Notes under the pieces: model-generated
What the model was told of the DNA's origin: nothing
Seen by the model: only the letters and a program-made list of their open reading frames with translations
Databases searched by the model: none
Source of the DNA: CALJIC01 sp039805565
GTDB lineage: Bacteria; Chloroflexota; Chloroflexia; Chloroflexales; Roseiflexaceae
Reading direction: 5' to 3'
Assembly (NCBI GenBank): GCA_039805565.1
Contig: JBDLTZ010000241.1
Span: 1 to 64,000, forward strand
DNA length: 64,000 bases
Program-made: the position numbers and the translations under genes
Shown: piece after piece, positions 1 to 7,028 of the stretch
Layout: the number at the start of each line of letters is the position of its first letter
Numbering within the stretch: position 1 is the stretch's first letter

Positions 1-135
1 ATCGACGCGCAGCTCCTCCGCCGAGGTGCCCTCCTCGACCTGGTCGTGCGCCTCTACCGTGTTAAGGAATGCGGCGATCGGCGCGAGGTCGGCCTCGCCG
101 GCGTAGGGGCGGGATGTGATCGCGATCGTGGTCAC
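1..135 (-). CDS. GNAT-type N-acetyltransferase, N-terminal fragment
   Basis: A GTG start at 133-135 opens a reading frame that runs off the left edge after 45 codons. The peptide begins VTTIAITSRPYAGEADLAPI and continues with an Asp/Glu-rich helix. The pattern 'IRPYxGEADLxxIxxLLN' is typical of the N-terminus of GNAT acetyltransferases that act on small molecules. No acetyl-CoA loop lies within the window, so substrate and full length cannot be judged. A second GNAT gene follows about 100 bases downstream in the same orientation as this gene's upstream side. Confidence 0.55.
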   Translation of the reverse strand, partial: MTTIAITSRPYAGEADLAPIAAFLNTVEAHDQVEEGTSAEELRVD

Positions 136-159
136 GTGTGTCCTCTTTATGTGTGTCAT

Positions 160-235
160 GTGCAAGGTGCAACGTGCAAAGTGCAAGGTGTAGCGGCGAC
201 GTTCTATTTGCACCTTTACCTATCGACCTTGCACT
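160..235. repeat. Tandem heptamer repeat (GTGCAAx)4 with inverted copies
   Basis: Four head-to-tail 7-base units (gtgcaag, gtgcaac, gtgcaaa, gtgcaag) occupy 160-187. Inverted relatives (ttgcacc, cttgcac) lie at about 209-235, so the transcript could fold into a hairpin. The tract lies upstream of the GTG of the acetyltransferase fragment. It belongs to the heptamer family seen at many other gene junctions in this window. Confidence 0.8.
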
Positions 236-238
236 CGC

Positions 239-838
239 TCATCCAATCTGAGTCACCAAGCTAGAGACTGTGGACGGCCCCAGGTCCTCGCGCGTCACGT
301 CCATCAGGATGCGGTCGTAGCGCCGGCCGTCGAACACATCGGCGCCGCGGAGCCGCCCGGCGAGCTTGAACCCGGCCCGCAGGTAGGCGCGGTGGGCGCG
401 CTCGTTGAAGGCCACGTGCCACAGGAAGATGGTGTGCAGCCCCACGAACGTGAGCCCGTAGTCCGCCATGAGGCGCACTGCCTCGCTGCCGTACCCCTGC
501 CCCCAGGCGGACTTGTCGCCGATCGCGATGCCGAGCTCGGCCTTGCCGCGCGCCGCGTCGATGTCCATCAGCGAGACGTTGCCGATCAGGCGCCGCCCCT
601 CGCGCACGACGATGGCGAAGGTGCGGTTCGAGCGGTCCCTGATCATGCCGTCGTACCACTCCTGCTCGTGCTCGGGCATGAACGAGAAGCCCATCTGCCC
701 CAGGTAGGTGGTCAGCTCGATGTCGCTGAACCAGCGGCTGAGCAGCGGCAGGTCCTCCCGGTGGGGCTGGCTGAGGAAGATCCGCTCGCCGGGCACCACC
801 TCCGGCCGCCAGGGTCCCTCGACGTCTGGAGTGCTCAT
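239..838 (-). CDS. GNAT family N-acetyltransferase (RimJ/RimL-like)
   Basis: This 199-residue protein has the usual length and layout of RimJ/RimL-type acetyltransferases, which move an acetyl group from acetyl-CoA to an amine such as a protein N-terminus or small molecule. The N-terminal part carries 'LSRWFSDIELTTYLG', the strand 'RLIGNVSLMDID' follows, and the acetyl-CoA pyrophosphate loop 'GDKSAWGQGYGSEAVRLM' is intact at about residues 108-125. The late 'NERAHRAYLRAGF' motif is also present. The ATG at 838 is preferred over the GTG at 841 because AGAGG lies 7 bases upstream. The substrate is not predictable. The family call is firm. Confidence 0.9.
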   Translation of the reverse strand: MSTPDVEGPWRPEVVPGERIFLSQPHREDLPLLSRWFSDIELTTYLGQMGFSFMPEHEQEWYDGMIRDRSNRTFAIVVREGRRLIGNVSLMDIDAARGKAELGIAIGDKSAWGQGYGSEAVRLMADYGLTFVGLHTIFLWHVAFNERAHRAYLRAGFKLAGRLRGADVFDGRRYDRILMDVTREDLGPSTVSSLVTQIG

Positions 839-853
839 CACATCACCTCTATA

Positions 854-926
854 GTGCTGAGTGCTGAGTGCTGAGCATCGCGCTGACGGCTAGGAGACTC
901 AGCACTCGTTCCTCGGCACTCAGTAC
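854..926. repeat. Tandem heptamer repeat (GTGCTGA)3 with inverted copies
   Basis: Three perfect 7-base units (gtgctga) lie at 854-874. Inverted copies tcagcac, tcggcac and tcagtac lie at 899-905, 913-919 and 920-926, so the transcript could form a stem. The tract fills the gap between the small acidic/basic ORF and the acetyltransferase gene. Confidence 0.8.
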
Positions 927-929
927 TGG

Positions 930-1163
930 TTACACCCGCTTCCCACCGCGGTGGACTGTCTTGCGGCGCTCGCTGCGGCGTGCCGCCAGGTGATCGGTGC
1001 TGCCGCGGGCGTTGCGGCGGCGCGTCGCGAGCTCCTGGCTGCCCAGCAGCGCGTCGCGGCGGTCGTCGCCACTCCGCAACCCGAGCTGCCGCTCCCAGTC
1101 CTCCATCTCCTCCAGCTCCTCGACCTCGTCGATGTCCCGCAGGTAGATCTGTACGCGTGGCAT
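930..1163 (-). CDS. Small hypothetical protein, acidic N-terminus and basic C-terminus
   Basis: I do not recognise this 77-residue protein. It begins MPRVQIYLRDIDEVEELEE, a short beta-strand followed by a strongly acidic stretch, and ends in an Arg/Lys/His-rich tail. An AAGGA Shine-Dalgarno-like sequence lies about 10 bases before the ATG, which supports it being translated. The split charge suggests a regulatory or nucleic-acid/protein-binding peptide, but that is only inference. The tail ends just before a heptamer repeat tract. Because of the high GC content a chance ORF cannot be excluded. Confidence 0.45.
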   Translation of the reverse strand: MPRVQIYLRDIDEVEELEEMEDWERQLGLRSGDDRRDALLGSQELATRRRNARGSTDHLAARRSERRKTVHRGGKRV

Positions 1164-1367
1164 TGCTGCTGTATCCTTCGTGAGAGGCAGCGTGCCGAGG
1201 CGCGCGCCTCAGGTTAGCTCATCGTCTCCCGCCTCCGTCCGCTCGGTCGGCTCGGTGTGGCAGTGAGTCTGACAGTCATATGCGGCTCCTTTCGTGTGCG
1301 CTGCGTGCCGGCCGCAACATACAGAGACCCTCTTCTCGTCGTGATGGTGCGAAGAGATCACAGCGCG

Positions 1368-2408
1368 TCACTCCTCGCGCAGCTTTACGTAACTATTGTA
1401 CCTGGCGGATGAGATCGCCGTGCCCACCTGGGCGCGCACGGCGCAGTCCGGCTCGTGCGTGTGGGTGCAGCTCGCGAAGTAGCAGTCGTCCAGGAAGGGA
1501 CGGAACTCGCGGTAGCACCAGGCCAGCTCCTCCATCGGGAAGCGCCACAGGCCGAGCTCGCGGATGCCGGGCGTATCGGCCAGATAGCCGCCGCCGGGCG
1601 TGTCGAGCGCGATCAGCTCGGCGACTCGGGTCGTGTGGCGGCCCTTGTCCACCACCTCGCTCACGTCGGCCACCGCCAGGCCGAGGCCGGGCTGCACCGC
1701 GTTGAAGAGGCTGCTCTTGCCGACGCCGGACTTGCCGGTGACGACGCTGATCTGGCCCTCGAGCCGCGCGGTGAGCTCGCTGATCCCGAGCCCGGTCTTG
1801 GTGCTGGTGTACACCACCGTGTAGCCGATGCGCTCGTACTCGGCGAAGAGCTCGCGGGCACGCGCCTCGCCCACCAGGTCAACCTTGTTCGCCACCACCA
1901 CCGTCTCGAGCTCAGCGATCTCGGTGAGCACGAGGTAGCGGTCGAGCATCTTCGGGTGGAAGTCGGGGCTGGCGCACGCGCACACCACCAGCACCTGGTC
2001 CACATTCGCCACGATGACGTCCTCGCTCCAGATGCCGCGGGAGCCGGCGGCGCGGCGGGCCAGCTTGCTCCGCCGCGGCTGCACGGACTCGATCGCGCCG
2101 TGGCCGGGGGAGATCACCATCACCTCGACCACATCGCCGATCACAGCGATGTCGCTCGACTGGCGCTCCTTCTTGAGGCGGCCGCGCAGCGAGCACTCCA
2201 GCACGCCCGCGTCGGTCTGGACCCAGAAGAAGCCGCTCTGCGCCCGCAGCACCGTGCCCTGGATGCGCGCGCCCACAGCCGGCGCGTCGGACACACCCGC
2301 CGCCGTATCGACCACGTGCAGCGGCTCGGCGGCGCCGCGCTTCTTGCCGCGCTGGCGCTCCTCGCGCTTGCCGGCGCCGGCGGAGGGCCTCTCAGCGCTC
2401 TTCTGCAT
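1368..2408 (-). CDS. rsgA: Ribosome small subunit-dependent GTPase A (RsgA/YjeQ)
   Basis: RsgA is a circularly permuted GTPase that helps mature the 30S ribosomal subunit. The 346-residue product has a charged N-terminal extension and an OB-fold around residues 45-100 ('GTVLRAQSGFFWVQTDAGV'). It then shows the G4 motif NKVD, the G1 P-loop GKSGVGKSS and the G3-like DTPG, in the permuted order that defines the family. The C-terminal zinc site 'CYFASCTHTHEPDC' is complete. The start at 2408 (MQKSAERP) is chosen because GGAGG lies about 6 bases upstream. It overlaps the 3' end of the preceding ABC ATPase gene by 17 bases, suggesting translational coupling. A longer reading to 2438 has no better ribosome site. 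Confidence 0.96.
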   Translation of the reverse strand: MQKSAERPSAGAGKREERQRGKKRGAAEPLHVVDTAAGVSDAPAVGARIQGTVLRAQSGFFWVQTDAGVLECSLRGRLKKERQSSDIAVIGDVVEVMVISPGHGAIESVQPRRSKLARRAAGSRGIWSEDVIVANVDQVLVVCACASPDFHPKMLDRYLVLTEIAELETVVVANKVDLVGEARARELFAEYERIGYTVVYTSTKTGLGISELTARLEGQISVVTGKSGVGKSSLFNAVQPGLGLAVADVSEVVDKGRHTTRVAELIALDTPGGGYLADTPGIRELGLWRFPMEELAWCYREFRPFLDDCYFASCTHTHEPDCAVRAQVGTAISSARYNSYVKLREE

Positions 2409-3306
2409 TGAAGTCCTCCGAGGGCTCGAAGTCGTCATCGAGGCTCTTGCCGGTCAGGGTCATGAACACGTCCTCCATCGTGGTGGAGCCATTTTTGCCG
2501 CTCTGGCTGCCCACCGCGAGCTTCAGGTTCTCGGGCGTATCGAGGGCCACGATGCGGCCCTCGTGGATGATCGCGATCCGGTCGCAGAGGCGGTCGGCCT
2601 CGTCCATGTCGTGGGTGGTGAGGAAGACCGTCGTCTCGTGCTCACGGCGCATGCGCAGGATGAACTTCTGCACGTCCTGCTTCGAGCGCGGGTCGAGCCC
2701 GGTGGTGGGCTCGTCGAGCAGCAGCAGCACCGGCGAGGTGAGCAGGCCGCGCGCGATGGCGACCTTCTGCTGCATGCCGCGCGACATGTGCTCCAGCGGC
2801 TCGGATAGGCGCTTCTCGCCCAGCCCGAGCTTGCGCAGGATGTAGACTGAGCGCTCGCGGGCCTCGGCAGGCGGCAGGTCGTACAGGCGGGCGGCGTACA
2901 TCAGGTTCTCGAGCGCCGAGAGCTTCTTGAAGAACGAGGCCTCCACGCTGACGCGGTTGATCAGGCGCCGCACCTCTCGCTCGTCGCGCTCCACGTCCCG
3001 CCCGAACACGCGGATCGTGCCGCCGTCGGGGATGAGCAGTGTGGAGACGAGCCGGATCAGGGTGGACTTGCCGGAGCCGTTGGCGCCGAGCAGCCCGAAG
3101 ATCTCGCCGCGCTGGACGGTGATGCTGATGTGGTCTACGGCGAGCGTGGTCTCGGGCGGCTTGCGCTGGCCGCGGCGCCAGAACGGCTGCTTCTCGGGCT
3201 GCTCCTTGCCGAAGCGCTTCAGGGCGCCCTGGATCTCGAGCGCGATCTGACCGCTCAGCTGGGCGGAGGGCTCGGGCCTGGCCACCACGTTGTCTGTGGT
3301 CGTCAC
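2392..3306 (-). CDS. ABC transporter ATP-binding protein (DrrA/CcmA-like)
   Basis: This 304-residue ATPase would energise an ABC exporter. Walker A is GANGSGKST, the signature is the variant 'MSRGMQQKVAIARGLL', Walker B is 'LLLLDEPTTGLD', and the switch histidine is in 'LTTHDMDEADRLCDR'. The long N-terminal extension (about 50 residues) and the 'DEADRLCDRIAIIHEGRIVALDTP' stretch are typical of DrrA/NodI-type two-gene drug or lipid exporters. No permease gene lies beside it, so the partner must be elsewhere. The start is a GTG with GAGGAA upstream. Its 3' end overlaps rsgA. Confidence 0.93.
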   Translation of the reverse strand: MTTTDNVVARPEPSAQLSGQIALEIQGALKRFGKEQPEKQPFWRRGQRKPPETTLAVDHISITVQRGEIFGLLGANGSGKSTLIRLVSTLLIPDGGTIRVFGRDVERDEREVRRLINRVSVEASFFKKLSALENLMYAARLYDLPPAEARERSVYILRKLGLGEKRLSEPLEHMSRGMQQKVAIARGLLTSPVLLLLDEPTTGLDPRSKQDVQKFILRMRREHETTVFLTTHDMDEADRLCDRIAIIHEGRIVALDTPENLKLAVGSQSGKNGSTTMEDVFMTLTGKSLDDDFEPSEDFNAEER

Positions 3307-3324
3307 TTCGTGTTCCTCTATGCT

Positions 3325-3573
3325 CTACTTAGGTTCGGAGACGCGCACCTCAAGGTGGTGCGCGCCGAGGATATCGAACGCGTACGCAATCAGCTGCTCC
3401 ATGAGTGAGCTGTGCTCGTCCAGCTGGTGGCGCGGCAGCTCGGTGTAGTAGCTCTGCTTCTGCACCGGTGCGGGGCGCCTGCATTCTTGGTCGCGGACGA
3501 GGGTGCCATCGGGGTTCTGAATAACCACGGCTGTACCTTCCTCCTGGTCGTCTGCGGCGACACGCTGCTCCAT
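3325..3573 (-). CDS. Small hypothetical protein (82 aa)
   Basis: The frame from ATG 3573 gives MEQRVAADDQEEGTAVVIQN and ends in 'LMEQLIAYAFDILGAHHLEVRVSEPK'. No known domain is recognised. The mix of polar turn-rich N-terminus and amphipathic C-terminal helix looks like a genuine small protein. It lies 18 bases upstream of the ABC ATPase gene on the same strand. It is the first full-length gene downstream of a strong minus-strand promoter at 3933-3962, after a leader with its own short ORF and a hairpin. No clear Shine-Dalgarno is seen, and the frame stays open upstream to 3636. Confidence 0.5.
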   Translation of the reverse strand: MEQRVAADDQEEGTAVVIQNPDGTLVRDQECRRPAPVQKQSYYTELPRHQLDEHSSLMEQLIAYAFDILGAHHLEVRVSEPK

Positions 3574-3667
3574 CGTTTGTAGCACGCCGGTGCGACAACC
3601 TGTGTCACTTCCGGCGGCGCTCGCTCCCGGGCACACAAAGGCCGCGGGTTCATCTGCCTTCGCAGCC

Positions 3668-3698
3668 CACGGCCTTCGGAGAAATACGAAGGGCCGTG
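3668..3698 (-). promoter_or_regulatory. Leader hairpin, possible attenuator
   Basis: On the minus-strand transcript CACGGCCCTTCG pairs with CGAAGGCCGTG around an 8-base loop, with one bulged base. A second copy of the CACGGCCC-like arm (cccacggcccgt on the plus strand, about 3717-3728) can compete for the same partner, so two alternative folds are possible. The hairpin lies between a short ORF (3750-3872) and the 82-residue gene. Confidence 0.5.
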
Positions 3699-3749
3699 AG
3701 CGCTCGCCATCTGTCGCCCACGGCCCGTCAGCTCGCTATTGTAAGCGTC

Positions 3750-3872
3750 TCAGCGCTTGAGCCTCCGGAAATCGGGCGCAGTATGGCCACCAGCAACCGC
3801 ACCAGCACGACCCACAGCGAGGCCGGTGGTGGAGAAGCTCGTGATTGTGTTGAGCTTCGTGCTGTTAACCAT
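3750..3872 (-). CDS. Short leader ORF (40 aa)
   Basis: ATG at 3870-3872 opens a 40-codon frame beginning MVNSTKLNTITSFSTTGLAV and ending DFRRLKR. AAAGGCGG lies about 9 bases upstream, a plausible ribosome site, and the ORF starts about 50 bases after the predicted transcription start. Its 3' end is followed by alternative hairpins, the arrangement of a translated leader or a small-protein gene. The sequence matches no family I know, and a real function is unproven. Confidence 0.4.
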   Translation of the reverse strand: MVNSTKLNTITSFSTTGLAVGRAGAVAGGHTAPDFRRLKR

Positions 3873-3932
3873 TCGACGTCCGCCTTTCTTCCGGTCTCAA
3901 CAATTCTCGTTATCTTCTGAACGACCTCGGCT

Positions 3933-3962
3933 AGGATAGCACGGGCCTCGCGAGATTGTCAA
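3933..3962 (-). promoter_or_regulatory. Sigma70-type promoter for the 3325-3872 leader/operon
   Basis: On the minus strand a perfect -35 TTGACA (3957-3962) is separated by 18 bases from TATCCT (3933-3938), which matches the -10 consensus at four of six positions. The next gene on this strand is the short ORF at 3872. The run 3574-4022 otherwise holds only this leader. Confidence 0.75.
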
Positions 3963-4022
3963 GCAGGGCTCTCTACATCTTTGGTCTGATGTTTGGCGCC
4001 CGCTGCACGAGGGCTGGGAAGC

Positions 4023-4409
4023 CTACGGTATCGGCGAGCCGCGCCCGGTCTCGACGGCGCGCAGGGCCACGGCGCAGAGGAACAGGCAGGTGAGCGCGTA
4101 GGTGAGCATCTGCTGGCGTGGCTCACGGCCGCGGACGTAGCGCTGCGCTGCGGGGAGCGCGGCCACCGCGACGGCGGCGTAGATCAGGTGCAGCTCGAGG
4201 CTGGCCGGGCGCAGGCCGCCGAGCAGCAGGAGCACGCCGAGCAGCGCGTCGGCGACGACGAGCAGCTGGCCGATCATGAGCCCGCTCTGGAACAGGGTGT
4301 CGGGCGCGCGGCGGAGGCCGGCGGCGACCAGCGCCCAGAGCGTGAGGGCGCCGAAGACGAGCAGGATGGTGAAGAGCAGGCTGGCGTGGAGGCTCTGGAT
4401 TCGTTCCAT
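4023..4409 (-). CDS. Small integral membrane protein (128 aa)
   Basis: The product has about four hydrophobic helices: residues 10-32 (LLFTILLVFGALTLWALVAA), 43-62, 73-88 and 103-118. There is no signal-peptide cleavage site. The start begins MERIQSLHASLL. The gene follows the endonuclease III gene with only 2 bases between stop and start, so the two are likely cotranscribed. I recognise no transporter or enzyme motif, and the role is unknown. A small Chloroflexota membrane protein of unassigned function is the safest reading. Confidence 0.75.
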   Translation of the reverse strand: MERIQSLHASLLFTILLVFGALTLWALVAAGLRRAPDTLFQSGLMIGQLLVVADALLGVLLLLGGLRPASLELHLIYAAVAVAALPAAQRYVRGREPRQQMLTYALTCLFLCAVALRAVETGRGSPIP

Positions 4410-4411
4410 GG

Positions 4412-5113
4412 CTAGTCATCCGTCGTCATCGCGCGTCGGTCGCCCGTACTGCGATAGTAGTCGCACAGGTCGCTCAGCGGGCACATCGAGCACTGCGGGC
4501 GCTGGGCGTGGCAGATGAGGCGGCCGTGCTGGATCAGGTTGATGTGGAAGGCGTAGATGTCGTCGGGCGGCACGGCGGCCTCGAGCAGGTCGTGGGCCGC
4601 CTCGGCGCTCACTTTCGGGCCGATCAGGCCGAGGCGCTGCGAGACGCGGTGGACGTGGGTGTCCACTGGGAGGGCGGGCTTGCCGAGAGCGAAGAGCAGC
4701 ACGCAGGCGGCGGTCTTCGGGCCGACGCCGTCGAGCGATGTGAGCCAGGCGCGCGCCTCGGGGAGCGGCATGGCGTCGAGGAAGTCCAGGCTGAGCTCGC
4801 CGCGGCGCTCGAGGATAGCGGCAAGCGTGCGCTGGATGCGCGGCGCCTTCACGTTGCCGAGGCCGGCGGCCTTGATGGCCTCGTAGAGCTGGCTCACCGG
4901 CGCATCCATCACCGCCTCCCAGGTGGGGAATGTGGCGCGCAGTGTGCGGTAGGCCCGGCCGCTGTTGCGGTCTGAGGTGTTCTGCGAGAGGATCGTCAGG
5001 ATGAGCTCCTCGAGTGGCTCGCGGCCTGGGCGCAGGGTGCGCGGGCCGTAGACCTCGGCGAGGCGCTCGGTGACAGCGTCTATCTTGTCGGCGGGGACGG
5101 CGGCGTGGGGCAT
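4412..5113 (-). CDS. nth: Endonuclease III-type DNA glycosylase
   Basis: This 233-residue enzyme removes oxidised pyrimidines from DNA and nicks the abasic site. The helix-hairpin-helix reads 'LTSLDGVGPKTAACVLLFALG', with the catalytic lysine in GPK. The catalytic aspartate follows in 'LPVDTHVHRVSQRLGL'. The C-terminal 4Fe-4S site is complete with spacing C-x6-C-x2-C-x5-C ('CHAQRPQCSMCPLSDLC'). The ATG at 5113 (MPHAAVPADK) is preferred over upstream codons because AGGAG lies 6 bases before it, and the upstream codons fall in a heptamer repeat. A close relative with altered specificity is possible. Confidence 0.92.
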   Translation of the reverse strand: MPHAAVPADKIDAVTERLAEVYGPRTLRPGREPLEELILTILSQNTSDRNSGRAYRTLRATFPTWEAVMDAPVSQLYEAIKAAGLGNVKAPRIQRTLAAILERRGELSLDFLDAMPLPEARAWLTSLDGVGPKTAACVLLFALGKPALPVDTHVHRVSQRLGLIGPKVSAEAAHDLLEAAVPPDDIYAFHINLIQHGRLICHAQRPQCSMCPLSDLCDYYRSTGDRRAMTTDD

Positions 5114-5140
5114 ATGCGGCTCCTGCTGCATTGTGTAGGG

Positions 5141-5175
5141 TTCAGCGTTCATCGTTCAGGGTTCAGCGTTCACTG
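5141..5175. repeat. Tandem heptamer repeat (TTCAGCG-type)5
   Basis: Five 7-base units (ttcagcg, ttcatcg, ttcaggg, ttcagcg, ttcactg) lie end to end between the nth start and the stop of the secreted-protein gene, and run into that stop. Confidence 0.8.
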
Positions 5176-5721
5176 CGGCAGCGGATCCACGATCAGGACA
5201 CTGATCGTTCGAGTGTTCGTGCCGCCGCAGAAGGGCGGCGCGCCGGTGCTGAGCACGGTGCGCCAGACGTCCAGGCTGAGCCAGCGCGGGCGCATCTGGA
5301 CGGTGACGCGGATCTCGGTCGGGTAGCCGAGCTGCGGGTGGTACGCGGCACGCACGAGGGTCAGCGCCTCGCACATGCAAGCGCGTGCGCCGCAGCTTAG
5401 GGTCACCTCGCGGTCGCGCTCGACCAGCGCGAAGAGCGCATCGACCGGGCGGGCGCGGAAGCTGCAGCTATCGCGCAGGCTCGAGTTGACCTTCCCGCGG
5501 CGCACCAGGACGTCATAGGTGCAGCGCTCGTCCTGCGCGACGATGCGGTAGTCGCCGAAGGGGCGGCTCTGCCAGCGGGCGCGGGCATCGGCGTAGGTAC
5601 GCGCGGACTCGCCCGGCCGGGCCACGCTGAGTGCCAGGGCCGCGCAGGCCAGCAGGAGGAGTCCCGCGCTCGCGGCGAGAAGCCAGCGCCCGCGTGGGAG
5701 GAATCGTCGCACAGTTTGCAT
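5170..5721 (-). CDS. Secreted or membrane-anchored protein, DUF6174-like
   Basis: The 183-residue product has a basic start (MQTVRRFLPRGRW) and a single hydrophobic segment at about residues 13-33, then an extracytoplasmic domain. The motif 'ARARWQSRPFGDYRIVAQDERC' followed by 'YDVLVRRGKV' resembles the DUF6174 pattern (W...YxY...CxxxV.VxxGxV). Seven cysteines in the domain (for example CGARACMCEA) suggest disulphides outside the cytoplasm. Function is unknown in the family. It lies upstream of nth on the same strand and downstream of the M28 peptidase gene. Confidence 0.7.
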   Translation of the reverse strand: MQTVRRFLPRGRWLLAASAGLLLLACAALALSVARPGESARTYADARARWQSRPFGDYRIVAQDERCTYDVLVRRGKVNSSLRDSCSFRARPVDALFALVERDREVTLSCGARACMCEALTLVRAAYHPQLGYPTEIRVTVQMRPRWLSLDVWRTVLSTGAPPFCGGTNTRTISVLIVDPLPQ

Positions 5722-5765
5722 TGCTTACCCTCGCCCTGATCCACACGCTCAGAGTGACACGGTTC

Positions 5766-6953
5766 TTACCGAACGAATAATGAAGCATCATCATAGCGCC
5801 GGATGAGCTCCTCGAGCACGGCGACGTGCTCCGGCAGCCGCGCCAGGTCGATGCGGTCGACGCTGTCGGTGGGGCGGTGGAGGCCACCTGTGCCGAGCAC
5901 AGGGTCGCGCGTGCCGAGCACGGCGGCCGGCACGCCCGCAGCGAGGAAGGGGTAGGCATCGCTGTTGATCAGCGGCTCGGGCGCGGGCGTGCTCTCTGTG
6001 ACGGCCATGATCGACTCGTGCAGCAGCTGGTTGATCTCGGGCGTGGTCGGCAGCGTGCGCAGGGCGTTGCCGTCGCGCTCCCAGAGGACGTACGGTCCGC
6101 GCTGCCCGAGGAGCTCGAGGTTGACGACGGCGGCGCGCGGGGTGTTGATCGGCTGCGGGAAGCGGAACCGGACGTAGGTGGCCGCTCCCTGCATGTTGAC
6201 CTCCTCGCCGCCGAATATCGCGAGGGTAACGCGGGTGCGGCGTGTGAACGCCTTGTGCGCGGCGAGGCGCTCGGCGAGGCGCAGGAGCACGACGCAGGCG
6301 GCGCCATCGTCCACAGCCCCCGCGCTCGGCGACGCGGCCCGGCCGAGCAGCAGGTTGAGCCCGAGCGCCCAGGCGAGCAGAGCCACCGGGACGGCGGCGG
6401 CGATGGAGAGGGCGCGGGCCAGGGGCTGGAGCGGGCTCTGGCGGGCGCGCAGCTCCCCCTCGGCGGCGGCGAAGAGGGCGGCGGCGAAGGTCAGCGCGAT
6501 GCCCGGGCGCAGGCCACGGAGGAGCAGGGCGCGGCGCTGGTGGTCGAGCAGCTCGGTCTTGCTGTCGTAGTGCGCGGCGATGATCAGCTCGCGGTCGGCG
6601 CGGGTCGGGCCGAACGAGACCGTGAGGCTCTCACTATCGCGGGCGCCGGGCCAGGTGATGAGCGGGAAGCCGAGGATATCGGCGGCGCCGCCAGCCTGCC
6701 CGACCAGCGCGATCGGGACGGCGCGCCAGCCCCAGCCGCGCAGCGCGGCGACGGCCAGGAGCGTGCGGGAGGCGATCAGCCAGGCGCCGACGGCCTCGAA
6801 GAAGTACGGGCGGAGGCGGAAGGGGTGGCGCTCGCAGGAGATGCCGCGGGCGTCGAGCCAGGCGCGCAGCATGTCGTACGTCTCGCGCTCAGCCAGGCTG
6901 CCGCTCGGGCGCGGACGTGAGAGGAGGCGCAAGAGCTCGGCGTCGTCGGGCAT
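5766..6953 (-). CDS. M28 family metallopeptidase, membrane-embedded
   Basis: M28 peptidases are di-zinc aminopeptidases. Here the zinc ligands are visible in 'IAAHYDSKTE' (His and Asp), 'GAVDDGAACVVLL' (bridging Asp), 'FGGEEVNMQGA' (catalytic and metal Glu), 'VNLELLG' and the late 'HRPTDSVDRID' His. Hydrophobic segments near residues 45-75 and 150-205 suggest membrane anchoring with the catalytic domain split around a helical insert. At 395 residues it is within the usual range. GAAGGAG precedes the ATG. The substrate is unknown. Confidence 0.9.
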   Translation of the reverse strand: MPDDAELLRLLSRPRPSGSLAERETYDMLRAWLDARGISCERHPFRLRPYFFEAVGAWLIASRTLLAVAALRGWGWRAVPIALVGQAGGAADILGFPLITWPGARDSESLTVSFGPTRADRELIIAAHYDSKTELLDHQRRALLLRGLRPGIALTFAAALFAAAEGELRARQSPLQPLARALSIAAAVPVALLAWALGLNLLLGRAASPSAGAVDDGAACVVLLRLAERLAAHKAFTRRTRVTLAIFGGEEVNMQGAATYVRFRFPQPINTPRAAVVNLELLGQRGPYVLWERDGNALRTLPTTPEINQLLHESIMAVTESTPAPEPLINSDAYPFLAAGVPAAVLGTRDPVLGTGGLHRPTDSVDRIDLARLPEHVAVLEELIRRYDDASLFVR

Positions 6954-7028
6954 CGGGCTGCTCCTTCAGTGGGGGTGCGCTCCACATTGTACAACGCCGG
7001 GGGCGGTCTGTGTGAGAGGCGTCACCAT

